Source: Azospirillum brasilense
GTDB taxonomy: Bacteria; Pseudomonadota; Alphaproteobacteria; Azospirillales; Azospirillaceae
Reading direction: 5' to 3'
NCBI RefSeq assembly: GCF_022023855.1
Contig: NZ_CP059453.1
Coordinates: forward strand, 312,001 to 376,000
DNA length: 64,000 bases
The notes under the pieces are model-generated. The model searched no databases. It worked only from the letters and a program-made list of their open reading frames with translations, and was not told where the DNA came from. Below are positions 8,953 through 18,355 of the stretch, piece after piece; the stretch's first letter is position 1; the number at the start of each line of letters is the position of its first letter. The position numbers and the translations under genes were made by a program.

Positions 8953-8966
8953 AAGTACCGGTACTT
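8953..8966. promoter_or_regulatory. 14-bp perfect palindrome upstream of the FNR-like box
   Basis: AAGTACC-GGTACTT, with a second GGTACC 15 bp away. It may be a second operator of the nap promoter. No regulator can be named from the sequence. Confidence 0.35.
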
Positions 8967-9000
8967 TTGTCGTTCTGGACGTTTTGCCGCACGCCAACGC

Positions 9001-9033
9001 AAAACCCCTCCCCCGCCGGGTGCGGGGGAGGGG
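9001..9033 (-). terminator. Terminator after the flagellar gene row
   Basis: CCCCTCCCCCGC (9005-9016) pairs with GCGGGGGAGGGG (9022-9033) around a 5-nt loop. On the minus strand the stem is followed by TTTTGCG. It sits about 30 bp after the FliL-like gene. Its sequence resembles part of the long hairpin at 62799-62899. Confidence 0.7.
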
Positions 9034-9061
9034 TTGAGGAAGCGAACCGGGATCGGGCGTG

Positions 9062-9556
9062 TTACAGCCGGGTGTTTTCCTGGCGCATCAGGCGGTCGAT
9101 CAGCACGCCGCGCACCAGATCGGGGCCGAGCTGTTCGGCGGCGGCCTGCTTCAGGGATTTGGCGACGGCGGCGGGATCGACCGACGGGCCGTCGAAGGCG
9201 CCCGCCCCCGCCATGCCGAACAGGGCCTGCAGCAGGGCGTTGCGCGCGTGGGGAAGATGGCGGCGCAGCAGGTTGGATTGCTCGACGCTGCCCGTCTGCA
9301 GGGTGATCTGCGTCAGGATGAAGGCGTTGGTGCGGCCCTCCACCAGCACCGGCACCATCAATTGCCCGACCTCCACATAGAAGGGGCCGGGACCGTCGCT
9401 GGGCAGGTCCGGCCCGGCGCCGGCCGTCTGCTCCACGGTCTTCTCCTCGGCGCCGAGCGTCAGTTGCAGGCGTCCGATGCCGTAGCCGACCGCGGCCGCC
9501 AGGGCGGCGCAGAGCACGAAGACCGAGTATCGGCTGGGTCCGGGGCGGTCCGCCAT
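9062..9556 (-). CDS. FliL-like flagellar basal-body-associated protein
   Basis: A 164-residue protein with one N-terminal membrane span (about residues 10-28, YSVFVLCAALAAAVGYGIG) and a periplasmic domain. This topology resembles FliL, the stator-associated basal-body protein. The last ~50 residues end in VRGVLIDRLMRQENTRL, close to the terminal helix pattern of FliL-type proteins. It is the last gene of a row flgF-flgG-flgA-flgH. The ATG chosen has GGGAGA six bases upstream; a GTG five codons earlier has none. The identification is moderate: similarity is to general FliL architecture rather than an obvious full match. Confidence 0.6.
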   Translation of the reverse strand: MADRPGPSRYSVFVLCAALAAAVGYGIGRLQLTLGAEEKTVEQTAGAGPDLPSDGPGPFYVEVGQLMVPVLVEGRTNAFILTQITLQTGSVEQSNLLRRHLPHARNALLQALFGMAGAGAFDGPSVDPAAVAKSLKQAAAEQLGPDLVRGVLIDRLMRQENTRL

Positions 9557-9574
9557 GGTCGCGTCTCCCACCGC

Positions 9575-10321
9575 TCAGAAGGGCATGATGATGTCGAAGA
9601 CCTGCTGGCCGTAGCGCGGCTGCTGGACGTCGGTGATCTGGCCGCGCCCGCCGTAGGTGATCCGCGCCTCGGCGATCTTGTCGTAGTCGATGGTGTTCAC
9701 GTTGGTGATGTCCTCGGGCCGGATGACCCCGGCGATGCGCATCTCGCGCAGCTCGTAGTTCACCCGCACCTCCTGCCGCCCGGCGATCACGAAGTTGCCG
9801 TTGGGCAGCACCTCGGTCACCACCGCCGCGGCGCGCATGGCGATGCGCTCGTTGCGCTGGATGGTCCCGGTGCCGGAGGAGGAGGAGGAGCTGTCCATGT
9901 CGACGAGGCTGGAGGGGTTCACCGCGTCGGGCAGCACCGCGGGCAGCCGCGACTCCAGCCCGAAGAAGTTCGGCACGGCCGCCGATTCGGCGTTGGAGCG
10001 CTGGCGCTGCGTCTGGTTCTGCAACTGCGCCTGATCGGCGATGTTGATGATGACGGTCAGCAGGTCGCCCACCTGCTTGGCCCGTGGGTCGCGGAAGAAG
10101 TCGCGGGACCCGGTGCGCCACAGCGAACTCGGCACCTGCTCGTTGGTGTTGGGGCGCGGCATCGGCATGGAGATGACGCGCGCCTCCGGCGCCATGGCGG
10201 GGTTGGAGATTTCCGACAGGCGCGGCGCCTGCCCCACGTCGGCCAGCCGCCCGCAGCCGGCGAGCGCCACCGTCAGGGCGAGGAAGGGAAGCAGGACGCG
10301 GCGGGACGGCAGGGTGCGCAT
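9575..10321 (-). CDS. flgH: FlgH, flagellar L-ring lipoprotein
   Basis: A 248-residue precursor with a lipoprotein signal (LAGC, Cys about residue 23). The L-ring sequence includes DPRAKQVGDLLTVIINI, an Asn/Ser-rich stretch and a C-terminal GGRGQITDVQQPRYGQQVFDIIMPF. FlgH forms the outer-membrane ring through which the flagellar rod passes. It lies directly after flgA, as in many alphaproteobacterial flagellar clusters, and 18 bp before the FliL-like gene. Confidence 0.96.
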   Translation of the reverse strand: MRTLPSRRVLLPFLALTVALAGCGRLADVGQAPRLSEISNPAMAPEARVISMPMPRPNTNEQVPSSLWRTGSRDFFRDPRAKQVGDLLTVIINIADQAQLQNQTQRQRSNAESAAVPNFFGLESRLPAVLPDAVNPSSLVDMDSSSSSSGTGTIQRNERIAMRAAAVVTEVLPNGNFVIAGRQEVRVNYELREMRIAGVIRPEDITNVNTIDYDKIAEARITYGGRGQITDVQQPRYGQQVFDIIMPF

Positions 10322-10344
10322 GGTGTTGGTGTCCTTGACTGGAC

Positions 10345-11076
10345 TCAGAATTTTGCGGGAGCCGCGATGGCGGGCATGGCGTCGGGCGGCCCGCTGACGG
10401 TGACGGTCTGCGGGCCGGTGATGGTGCCGGTGACGACGATGTTGCTGGCGACGTTCATCACCCGCACCAACTCCCCCACCCCGCCGTCCTGCAGGGCGCG
10501 GCCGCGCGCCATCAGTTGCAACGGCCCGTCCTCGTAGACGAGGCTGACCGGCTTGTTGCGCTGGACCACCAGCGGGGCGCCGACCGCCGAGGTCTGGATC
10601 AGCCGCCCGGCGGAGAGCTGGCGGCGGCTGGCCAGCCCGGCCAAGCTGTCGCGGGAAGTAATGACGGCACCGTTCAGCCGCTCCAGCGGCATCGGGATGG
10701 TGGTCAGGTCGCTGTCGGCGATCACCTCGCCGGGCAGGATGCGGCGCGTCGGCACCGGCACCTCCACCATGATGTCGGCCTTGGCCTTCACCTCGACGAC
10801 GCGCCCGTTGCTGCTCACCAACGCGCGTACCAGCCCGCCGCGCGGGTCGTAGGACAGGTCGCGCACCGCCTCCACCGGGCCGGAGAAGGGCGCGGTCAGC
10901 ACCAGCGACACCCGCGCGTCCGGCGGCACCGTCGGGCCGAGCGAGGCCGCCAGCTCCTGCGCCAGCAGTGCCTCCACGGCCCCCTCGCCGTCGGACAGGG
11001 TGGCCGCCTGGGCGGGCGCGCCGAGCAGATGCAGGACGACCGCGAGTCCGGCCAGATGACGAACGGAACGCCGCAT
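10345..11076 (-). CDS. flgA: FlgA, flagellar P-ring assembly chaperone
   Basis: A periplasmic protein of about 243 residues with a Sec signal (cleavage near APAQA-ATL) and a C-terminal SAF domain (PTRRILPGEVIADSDL to the end). FlgA assists FlgI polymerisation into the P-ring; no flgI is in this window. An alternative GTG at 11085 overlaps the flgG stop (GTGA), but the ATG has GGTGA at good spacing. Both give a usable signal peptide. Co-directional with flgF, flgG and flgH. Confidence 0.93.
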   Translation of the reverse strand: MRRSVRHLAGLAVVLHLLGAPAQAATLSDGEGAVEALLAQELAASLGPTVPPDARVSLVLTAPFSGPVEAVRDLSYDPRGGLVRALVSSNGRVVEVKAKADIMVEVPVPTRRILPGEVIADSDLTTIPMPLERLNGAVITSRDSLAGLASRRQLSAGRLIQTSAVGAPLVVQRNKPVSLVYEDGPLQLMARGRALQDGGVGELVRVMNVASNIVVTGTITGPQTVTVSGPPDAMPAIAAPAKF

Positions 11077-11081
11077 GGCGG

Positions 11082-11867
11082 TCACCGCATGTTGGAGAGG
11101 GTGGAGGCCATCTGGTCGCCGGCCTCGACCACCTTCGCGTTCATCTCGTAGGCGCGCTGGGCGGAGATGAGTTCGGTGATCTCCTGGACGACGTTGACGT
11201 TGGAGGATTCCAGGTACTTCTGCCGGATGGTGCCGAAGCCCGCCTGCCCGCCGGTGCCGTCCTGCGGCTCGCCCGAGGCGGGGGTGGCGCGGTAGAGGTT
11301 GTCGCCCATCGCCTCCAGCCCGGATTCGTTGACGAACACGGTCATCACCAGCTGGCCCAGCACGCGCGGGCGGGTCTGCCCGTCGACGAAGGCCTGCACC
11401 TCGCCCGACGCGTTCACGGCGATCTCCCGCGTGCCCTGCGGCACGGTGACCTCGGGCAGCACCGGGTGGCCGTCGCTGGTTACGATGGTGCCCTCCGGCG
11501 ACAGCTTGAAGCCGCCGGCGCGGGTGTAGGCGGTCTCGCCCGCCGGCATGCGGATGTTGAAGTAGCCGCGCCCCTCGATGGCAAGGTCCAGCTCGTTCCC
11601 GGTGGAGGTCAGGTTGCCGGTCGTGTTGATGCGGTTGACCGCCCCCGGACGCACGCCGAGGCCGACCTCGATGCCGGTCGGGATGATGGTGCCGGCGTCG
11701 GTGGACTGGCTGCCCTGGCGCCGCTCCGACTGGTACATCAGGTCCTGGAACTCGGCGCGCCCGCGCTTGAAGGCGGTGGTGTTGATGTTGGCGATGTTGT
11801 TGGAGATGACCTCGACGTTCAACTGCTGGGCCATCATGCCGGTCGAAGCGATGCTGAGCACGCGCAT
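11082..11867 (-). CDS. flgG: FlgG, flagellar distal rod protein
   Basis: A 261-residue rod protein with the diagnostic N-terminal heptad segment (MMAQQLNVEVISNNIANINTTAFKRGR is split by the family motif NNIANxNTxxFK). Its C-terminal helix ends VQEITELISAQRAYEMNAKVV. These terminal helices are shared by the rod/hook family and pack into the axial structure; the central domain is FlgG-length. It follows flgF after 18 bp and overlaps a possible flgA start. Confidence 0.98.
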   Translation of the reverse strand: MRVLSIASTGMMAQQLNVEVISNNIANINTTAFKRGRAEFQDLMYQSERRQGSQSTDAGTIIPTGIEVGLGVRPGAVNRINTTGNLTSTGNELDLAIEGRGYFNIRMPAGETAYTRAGGFKLSPEGTIVTSDGHPVLPEVTVPQGTREIAVNASGEVQAFVDGQTRPRVLGQLVMTVFVNESGLEAMGDNLYRATPASGEPQDGTGGQAGFGTIRQKYLESSNVNVVQEITELISAQRAYEMNAKVVEAGDQMASTLSNMR

Positions 11868-11885
11868 GGACGCAATCTCCTGATT

Positions 11886-12614
11886 TTAAGCGGATTTGCC
11901 GAGGCGGTTGATGGCGGAGCGCAGCAGGTCCTGCCCGTCGTCCATCATGCGGGTGACCGACTGGTAGTCGCGCGTCAGCTCCATCATCCGCGACATCTCG
12001 GCGATGGACTGGACGTTGGACTGCTCGACCTTGCCCTGGATAATCCGGGTGTCGGGGGCCGGCAGCGGCTGGGCGTCCACGGCGTCGAACAGCACGTCGC
12101 CGGTCTGGGCCAGCGCCTGCGGACTCTCGAAGCGGACAACGCGCAGCCGGGCGATCATCTCGTTGTCGGCGGAGACCAGCCCGTCGCTGCCGATCTCCAT
12201 CCGGCTGCGGTCGGCCGGGATGACGATGGGCTGCTGGTTGTCGTCCAGATAGGGGAAGCCGCCGGCGTTCACGAGCTGCCCGTCCACGTCGCGCCGCATC
12301 CGCCCGTCGCGGGTGTAGCGCGGGCCGTCCGGCGTCTGCACCTGGAGCCAGCCATCGCCGTCCAGCGCCACGTCATAGGGGTTGTCGGTCGGCTTCAGGC
12401 TGCCGGCGGTGAAGTCGGTGTAGGTGGCGCGGTCGATGGTGAAGGCGATCTTGTCGGACGGCTTCATGCCGCCGCGCTCCATCGCCGCTTCGAACAGCAT
12501 GCGCTCGCCGCGGAATCCCGCAGTGTTCATGTTGGCGATGTTGTTCGCCACGACATCGAGCTGCCGGCGCAACGCCACTTGCCGCGACAATCCAATGTAA
12601 AGGGGATTCTCCAT
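11886..12614 (-). CDS. flgF: FlgF, flagellar proximal rod protein
   Basis: A 242-residue rod protein with N-terminal VVANNIANMNTAGFRGER. The conserved region near LDGDGWLQVQTPDGPRYTRDG is followed by the C-terminal helix QSIAEMSRMMELTRDYQSVTRMM. FlgF forms the proximal rod between the MS-ring and FlgG. It is the first gene of the minus-strand flagellar row. The upstream 143 bp to the divergent plus-strand gene must hold both promoters. Confidence 0.97.
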   Translation of the reverse strand: MENPLYIGLSRQVALRRQLDVVANNIANMNTAGFRGERMLFEAAMERGGMKPSDKIAFTIDRATYTDFTAGSLKPTDNPYDVALDGDGWLQVQTPDGPRYTRDGRMRRDVDGQLVNAGGFPYLDDNQQPIVIPADRSRMEIGSDGLVSADNEMIARLRVVRFESPQALAQTGDVLFDAVDAQPLPAPDTRIIQGKVEQSNVQSIAEMSRMMELTRDYQSVTRMMDDGQDLLRSAINRLGKSA

Positions 12615-12757
12615 CGCCGGACACCTTCGGTTTGAACGCCGCCTTAACCTAGGTGATGCAGTTTAAAGCCGGGTTTCAACCTGAGGCGCCACGACGGGAA
12701 CTGACCGGTGTCTTGGGGGATTTGATTCCGATTTAGATAAAATTTGGGGCAGTCGCG

Positions 12758-15142
12758 ATGCATCCCTGCCGGACCCTGTCCATCTCCCTGGCCCTGCTGT
12801 CGGTCACCACCGCCCTGACGGCGCCTCCCGCCGCGGCGGAGGCACCGGCAGCGATCACCGTGCAGACGGGCGACCACGCCGACTTCTCGCGTCTGGCGCT
12901 GGTCAACGCGCAAGGCGCCCCGGCGGTCGATGTGGGAAGCTGCGGCGGGCGCGTTGCCTTCTCGCAGGCGGTCCCCTGGCCGCTGGAAGCGCTGAACGGC
13001 ACCTATTCGCGGCGGCTGACCGGCTTCCAGACCGGGGAGGAGGGGCGCAGCCTGACCATGGACTGGCCCTGCGGCGCCCGCGTCACCGTGCGCCGCGAGC
13101 GGCGGATCACCTTCATCGACGTGGCCGACCCGCCGCGCCCGGCGCGCAAGCCCGGCGCCCCGGTCCCGGCGTCCGAAGGTGTCCTGCTGGCCGAGGCGCC
13201 CGGCGCGTCGGTCTTTCCGATGATCGCGCCGCCACCGGTTCCCGAACCGGCGCCTGCCCCAACAGCGCCCATCAGCCTCGCCGAGCGGCTGAGCCCGGTC
13301 GCCAGCGCCCAGGCGCAGCCAGTCGTACAAGCCCCGCCCGTGGCACAGGCGCCGCCACCGGTTCAACCGCAACAGGTCGCCAAGGCCCCGCCGCCGCCGA
13401 AGCCGGAACCCGCCCGGACGGCGGCCGCCGTGCCGCCGCCGGCCGTGCCTCAGGCCCCCGCCCCCGCCATCCAGACCGACCCGCCGATCCGCGCCTTCGA
13501 CCTGGACGCCTGGGCCGGCGACGACTACCCGGCGCGCAAGCAGCATCTGGAGCAGCGCATTGCCGAAAGCCAGGGCCGCGCGCGGGTGGACGCGCTGCTC
13601 GCCATGGCCCGCTTCACGCTGGCCCGCGCCCTGCCGGAGGAGGGCCGCGCCGCGCTGGACGCCGCGGAGAGCCTGACGCCGGGGCCGGACCAGCGCTACG
13701 AGCTGCGCCTGCTGCGCGACGCCTTCCGCGCGCTGGACGGCACCGCCGATCCCGACGACAGCCAGTTCGTCCGCGCCCAGCCCACCCCCGCCGCCGCCGA
13801 CCACCATGTCTGGCGCAGCGCCACCCTGGCCCCCAGCCGCTGGACCGCGGCGAAATCCAGCCTGCCCATCGCGCTGAAGCGGCTGCTGTCCTACCCCGCC
13901 GACCTGCGCGGCCGCCTGCTCACCCTGCTCGCCGAATCGGCGGGCGAGGCGGCAGACGGTCCGTCGCTGAACCTGATCGTGCTGGAGATGATCACGCTGG
14001 ACGGCATCGGCTCCACCGACGGGCGGCTCGATTTCTTCCGCGGTCGTCTGGCGGAGTTGCACAACGAGACGGCCGAGGCGCTGACCCACTACAAGCGCGC
14101 CGCCGCCCTGCCCAACCTCTACGGCCACCGCGCCCAGGTGCGCTCCATCGAGCTGCGGCTGGCCAGCGGCGCTTTGGACGATCCCGGCGCCATCGCGGAG
14201 CTGGAAAGCCTGCGCTACGCCTGGCGCGGCGGCGATGTGGAGACGGACGCGCTGGCCGCGCTGGGCGCCGCCTACACCCGCGCCGGGCGGATCGACGCGG
14301 CGCTCGACATCTTCGGCCTGCTGGGTCGCCGCTTCGGCGCGACGGCGCGCGGGCGCGCGGCGCTGACCACCGGGCGGGGGCTTCTCGACGCGGTGATCGG
14401 CCATCTGGAGACGACTCCGGGCAGCGCGCTCGACGCGTTGTCCCTCCAGGTGCGCTACGGCCGCACGGTGGCGCTGACCGACGACGATGCCGGAACGCAG
14501 CAGCGCCGTCTCGCCCGGCTGCTGGCCCGCGGCGGCTTCACGCTGGAGGCCGCGCGTCTGCTCCACACCGTCGCCGAGGCCACGCGCGGCGCCGAGCGCG
14601 CGGCGGTCGGGCTGGAACTGGCCCGCGTGCTGCTGGACGCCGGGCGCGGGACGGAGGCGTTGGCCGTGCTGGACCACACCGCCGGCCCTGCGCCGGACGC
14701 TCAAGCGGCTGAGCGCCGCGCCCTGTTGCGCGCCGAGGCCTTCGCCACCGAGGGCGAGGCGATGCGCGCCTTCGACGCGCTGCGCGGCCTGACCGGCCCT
14801 GAAGCGGCGCGCATCCGGGCGGACAGCCTGTTCCGCGCCGGCGAGTGGCCGGCGGCCCGCGCCGCCTACGCCGAGCTGCTGGGCGGGCAGGATGCGCCCC
14901 TGCCGGACGACATCGCCTTCCACGCGCTGGCCGCCTTCCGGGCGGGTGACAACGCGGCGGTCGTCGCCGCCGCGGAGCGCCACGGCAAAGCGCTGGCCGG
15001 AACCCGCTGGGCCGGCCTGCTCGACGCCCTGGCCGTCCCGCCCGACCCGCCGGGCAAGCCGCTGTCCAGCGCCACCGTCAGCGGCCAGTTGGCCGCCGCC
15101 GACGCGCTGGCCGGCATGGTGCGCCGGTGGAAGTCGCCCTGA
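12758..15142 (+). CDS. Exported TPR-like repeat protein upstream of motA
   Basis: A 794-residue protein with a Sec signal (MHPCRTLSISLALLSVTTAL..., cleavage near AAA-EAP). An N-terminal domain of about 120 residues is followed by a Pro/Ala/Gln-rich linker (about 150-245). A long Ala/Leu/Arg-rich helical region follows, with TPR-like repeats such as RAGRIDAALDIFGLLGRRF, ELARVLLDAGRGTEALAVL and FRAGEWPAARAAYAELLGG. The fold suggests a periplasmic scaffold. Its position just before motA-motB and opposite flgF suggests a role in flagellar assembly or motor function, but I do not recognise a named family. GGGG precedes the ATG at 9 nt. Confidence 0.65.
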   Translation: MHPCRTLSISLALLSVTTALTAPPAAAEAPAAITVQTGDHADFSRLALVNAQGAPAVDVGSCGGRVAFSQAVPWPLEALNGTYSRRLTGFQTGEEGRSLTMDWPCGARVTVRRERRITFIDVADPPRPARKPGAPVPASEGVLLAEAPGASVFPMIAPPPVPEPAPAPTAPISLAERLSPVASAQAQPVVQAPPVAQAPPPVQPQQVAKAPPPPKPEPARTAAAVPPPAVPQAPAPAIQTDPPIRAFDLDAWAGDDYPARKQHLEQRIAESQGRARVDALLAMARFTLARALPEEGRAALDAAESLTPGPDQRYELRLLRDAFRALDGTADPDDSQFVRAQPTPAAADHHVWRSATLAPSRWTAAKSSLPIALKRLLSYPADLRGRLLTLLAESAGEAADGPSLNLIVLEMITLDGIGSTDGRLDFFRGRLAELHNETAEALTHYKRAAALPNLYGHRAQVRSIELRLASGALDDPGAIAELESLRYAWRGGDVETDALAALGAAYTRAGRIDAALDIFGLLGRRFGATARGRAALTTGRGLLDAVIGHLETTPGSALDALSLQVRYGRTVALTDDDAGTQQRRLARLLARGGFTLEAARLLHTVAEATRGAERAAVGLELARVLLDAGRGTEALAVLDHTAGPAPDAQAAERRALLRAEAFATEGEAMRAFDALRGLTGPEAARIRADSLFRAGEWPAARAAYAELLGGQDAPLPDDIAFHALAAFRAGDNAAVVAAAERHGKALAGTRWAGLLDALAVPPDPPGKPLSSATVSGQLAAADALAGMVRRWKSP

Positions 15143-15212
15143 ACGCTCCCGCCCCACACGACGGCTCCCTGAGCCCGATCCCCTTTTTCGGCCGAGCCGG
15201 AGGACTCACATC

Positions 15213-16100
15213 ATGCGTTTGCTGTTCGGAATCGTCGCGGTCTTCCTGAGCGTGCTCGGCGGCTTCGCCGCCATGGGCGGGCGGATGGGCGTGCTGTGGC
15301 AGCCTGTGGAGATCGTCATCATCGTCGGCGCCGGCATCGGCGGCTACGTCATCGCCAACTCGATGGCGGTGCTGCGCGCCACCGTGCGCACCATCGGGGC
15401 GGTGGCCCGCGGTCGGCACACCAGCAAGGACGAGTATCTGGACCTGATCTCGCTGCTCTACGCTCTGCTGCGGCAGGCGAAGTCCAAGGGCGTGTCGAAC
15501 ATCGAGAGCGACATCGACAAGCCGGACGACAGCCCGATCTTCGCCCAGTATCCCTCGGTCTTCCGCCAGCCGCGCTGCGTCACCTTCCTGTGCGACTACA
15601 TGCGCCTGATCGCGCTCGGCCAGGACAACCCGCACGACCTGGAAGCCCTGATGAACGAGGAGATCGAGACCATCGGACGCGAGTTGAACCAGGTGCCGAA
15701 GGCGTTGCAGAATCTGGCCGACGCGCTGCCGGCGCTGGGCATCGTCGCCGCCGTGCTGGGCGTCATCAACGCCATGAGCGCGATCAGCGAGCCGCCGGAG
15801 GTGCTGGGCCACATGATCGGCGGGGCGCTGACCGGTACCTTCCTGGGCGTGCTGCTGTCATACGGGCTGGTCGGCCCGATCGCCGCCGCCGCCCGCCATC
15901 GCCGCGAGTCGGAGCTGACGCTGTTCATCTGCGTGCGCGCGGGGCTCGGCGCCTATCTGCGCGGCAGCCCCCCGCAGGTCTGCGCGGAGTTCGCCCGCAA
16001 GGTGCTGTTCGCCGACACGCAGCCGAGTCTCGCCGAGGTCGAGGTCGCCACCACGCTCTCCTCGCAGGCGAAGGCCCGCGAGGCGAGCCAGCCCGCCTGA
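15213..16100 (+). CDS. motA: MotA, flagellar stator proton channel subunit
   Basis: A 295-residue inner-membrane protein with four predicted spans: about 4-22, 30-50, 168-188 and 200-222. The long cytoplasmic loop holds the usual charged region (RELNQVPKALQNLADALPALG). Spans 3 and 4 carry the conserved PALGIVAAVLGVINAM and GGALTGTFLGVLLSYG. It forms the H+-driven stator with MotB, encoded 9 bp downstream. The start has GGAGG at 10 nt; longer readings overlap the preceding gene and are rejected. Confidence 0.96.
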   Translation: MRLLFGIVAVFLSVLGGFAAMGGRMGVLWQPVEIVIIVGAGIGGYVIANSMAVLRATVRTIGAVARGRHTSKDEYLDLISLLYALLRQAKSKGVSNIESDIDKPDDSPIFAQYPSVFRQPRCVTFLCDYMRLIALGQDNPHDLEALMNEEIETIGRELNQVPKALQNLADALPALGIVAAVLGVINAMSAISEPPEVLGHMIGGALTGTFLGVLLSYGLVGPIAAAARHRRESELTLFICVRAGLGAYLRGSPPQVCAEFARKVLFADTQPSLAEVEVATTLSSQAKAREASQPA

Positions 16101-16109
16101 GGCCCCGCC

Positions 16110-17060
16110 ATGCCCCGCAAGCGCATCGAGCCGACGATCATCATCAAGCGCCGCTACGGCGAGGAGGAGGAGGAGCACAACAGCGCCTGGAAGCTGGCCT
16201 ACGCCGACTTCGTGACGGCGATGATGACCTTCTTCCTGATCATGTGGCTGATGAACATCACCACGGTGGAGCAGCGCAAGGGCATCGCCGACTATTTCAA
16301 CCCGGTGGCGCTGTCCCAGTCCAATTCGGGCGCCGACGGCATGCTCGCCGGGCGGGCGGTGGACAAGACGGGGGCTTTGTCCACCCCCAACGCGCCGGGG
16401 GAGCACAGCGTGCCGGTCGCCGCCCCGCCCGTCGTCGCCTCGCTGGGCGAGAGCGACCGCGAGCCCGCCGGGCGCAAGGACCCCATGCCCAACCTGCCAG
16501 GCGGCAAAAGCCAGCCGGACCGCGACGCGCGGGCGGAACTGGAGGCCCTGCTCGACCGCCAGACCGCGGCGCTGAGCGAACAGCAGGGTTTGGAGAAGGC
16601 CGAGCGCGACCTGCGCACGGCGCTGGAGACGATGCCGGAGCTGGGAGCGCTCGCCGGCAGCGTGGTCATCGAGCAGACGTCCGTCGGCCTGCGCGTGCAG
16701 CTCACCGATCAGGCGAAGGTGTCAATGTACAACGTCGGCTCCGCCCAGATGAACGAGCAAGGGCGGCGCCTGATGCGGCTGGTCGCCGGCGCCGTCGCGT
16801 CGTCGCCCAACCGCCTCAGCATCACTGGCCACACCGACGCGCTGGGCTATGCGGACGGGGCGAAGTACGGCAACTGGGAACTGTCCAGCGACCGCGCCAA
16901 CGCCGCCCGCCGCGAGCTGATCGCCGCCGGCGTGCCGGCCCGGCGGATCGTCCGGGTGGAGGGCCGCGCCGACCTCGACCATCTCGACGCCGCCAACCCG
17001 CTGGCCCCGCAGAACCGGCGGATCAGCATCACCCTCCTGAAGGCCGCGGCGGGGGAATAG
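16110..17060 (+). CDS. motB: MotB, flagellar stator peptidoglycan-anchored subunit
   Basis: A 316-residue protein. Residues about 26-52 contain the single span with the proton-carrying aspartate (YADFVTAMMTFFLIMWLMN; Asp about 33). A linker follows, then a C-terminal OmpA-like peptidoglycan-binding domain (ITGHTDALGY ... LSSDRANAARRELI ... PQNRRISITLL). It pairs with motA immediately upstream. An acidic stretch EEEEE precedes the membrane span. Confidence 0.97.
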   Translation: MPRKRIEPTIIIKRRYGEEEEEHNSAWKLAYADFVTAMMTFFLIMWLMNITTVEQRKGIADYFNPVALSQSNSGADGMLAGRAVDKTGALSTPNAPGEHSVPVAAPPVVASLGESDREPAGRKDPMPNLPGGKSQPDRDARAELEALLDRQTAALSEQQGLEKAERDLRTALETMPELGALAGSVVIEQTSVGLRVQLTDQAKVSMYNVGSAQMNEQGRRLMRLVAGAVASSPNRLSITGHTDALGYADGAKYGNWELSSDRANAARRELIAAGVPARRIVRVEGRADLDHLDAANPLAPQNRRISITLLKAAAGE

Positions 17061-17061
17061 C

Positions 17062-18270
17062 TCAGGTCGGACTCGTCTTCACAACCGGCCGCGCACGGAG
17101 CAGTTGGACGGTGGTCAGAAAACCCAGGACGGCGGCGACGCTCCCCAGCAGGAAGACGCCGCCGTAGCCCACCCGGTCGGCGAGCAGCCCGGCCAGCGGT
17201 CCGGTCAGGCCGTAGGCGACGTCCTGGAACGCCGCGAAGGCGCCGAGCGCGGTGCCGCGGAGTTGCGGCTCGACCAGATGGACGACCTCCCGCCCCATGG
17301 CGGGAAAGACCAGCGAGCAGCCGAGCCCCGTCAGGAAGGCGCCAGCCAGCGCCGTGACGGGGTCGCCCGCGGTCCACAGCAGCGCCTGCCCGACCGCCTC
17401 CACCGCCAGCGACCCCATCGCCACGCGCAGCCCGCCGAAGCGGTCGGGCAGATGGCCCAGCGCGAAGCGGACGAGCACGAAGCCAAGGCCGAAGGCGGTC
17501 AGGCCGAGCCCGGCGTAGGGCCAGCCCTCGCGGACGAAGTGCAACGAGAAGAAGGCGCCGATGGCGGCGAAGCCGATGCCCTGAAGGCTGACGATGGCGC
17601 CCTGCCGCCAGATCCGCCCCAGCACGCTGCGGAAGGGCGGGCGTTCAGCGTCGGAATGGGCCGGGATCCCTTCCATGCGCCGGATCGCGAGAAGCCCGAC
17701 GGCGGGCAACAGCGCGCTGACCGCCATGACGCCGGAAAAGCCGAAGCGGTCGAGCAGCGCCAGCCCCAGCGGTCCGCCCGCCGCGAAGGCGCCGTAGAGC
17801 GCCGCCCCGATCAGCGCCAGCACACGGCCCGAGCGCTGCGGTCCGACGATGCCGATCCCCCAGGCGACCACCCCGACCCCGACGAGGCTTTCGCCGACGC
17901 CGATGAGCAGGCGGCCCGCCACCAGCACGGAAAAGGCCGCCCATGGCGAGAGCGATAGAGGACCGGCGGCCATCGAGACCAGCCCGCCGGCCACATAGAA
18001 GGCCAGCCCCCGCCCGACCGCGCGCTTGGCGCCGCGTCGGTCGGAGAAGGTTCCGGCGAAGCCGCGGCTGAGGATGGTGGCGAGGAAGGCGCTTCCCACG
18101 CCCAGCCCGGCCCAGACATTGCCCATCCCGAGATCCCCGGCCACGAACAGCGGCACGACGGGAAGGGACAGGGCGACACAGAGGTAGGAGACGAACAGGA
18201 CGGCGGTCAGGATGATCAGGCGGCCCTGCGCCGGATCGCGCGCCGACGCCGGCCTTATTTGGGGACCCAT
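17062..18270 (-). CDS. MFS transporter, arabinose/drug efflux-like (YhhS/YfcJ type)
   Basis: A 402-residue, 12-span major facilitator protein. The A-motif-like loop reads RGFAGTFSDRRGAKR, and the second half has a matching GHLPDRFGGLRV loop. Spans are visible throughout (for example LIILTAVLFVSYLCVALSLPVVPLF). The family exports sugars or drugs by proton antiport; the substrate cannot be read from sequence. The start chosen has GGAG at 9 nt; an 88-codon N-terminal extension is non-conserved and unlikely. It converges on motB with 1 bp between stops. A strong inverted repeat lies 50-85 bp upstream. Confidence 0.85.
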   Translation of the reverse strand: MGPQIRPASARDPAQGRLIILTAVLFVSYLCVALSLPVVPLFVAGDLGMGNVWAGLGVGSAFLATILSRGFAGTFSDRRGAKRAVGRGLAFYVAGGLVSMAAGPLSLSPWAAFSVLVAGRLLIGVGESLVGVGVVAWGIGIVGPQRSGRVLALIGAALYGAFAAGGPLGLALLDRFGFSGVMAVSALLPAVGLLAIRRMEGIPAHSDAERPPFRSVLGRIWRQGAIVSLQGIGFAAIGAFFSLHFVREGWPYAGLGLTAFGLGFVLVRFALGHLPDRFGGLRVAMGSLAVEAVGQALLWTAGDPVTALAGAFLTGLGCSLVFPAMGREVVHLVEPQLRGTALGAFAAFQDVAYGLTGPLAGLLADRVGYGGVFLLGSVAAVLGFLTTVQLLRARPVVKTSPT

Positions 18271-18319
18271 GGTGTGCTCCACACTGGTCCCCGCCGATGG
18301 CCGTCCGTCCGAACACGCG

Positions 18320-18355
18320 AACGCACTCCGATCGGCGAGGATCGTTGAGTGCGTT
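18320..18355. promoter_or_regulatory. Inverted repeat upstream of the MFS gene
   Basis: AACGCACTC (18320-18328) and GAGTGCGTT (18347-18355) form a perfect 9-bp inverted repeat. Nested inside is CGATC...GATCG. It lies 50-85 bp before the MFS start, an operator-like position. Confidence 0.45.

Noticed and set aside
12644..15157. 837-codon minus-strand open frame
   Set aside because: Antisense to the signal-peptide-bearing TPR-like gene, which has a start site and conserved-looking repeats.
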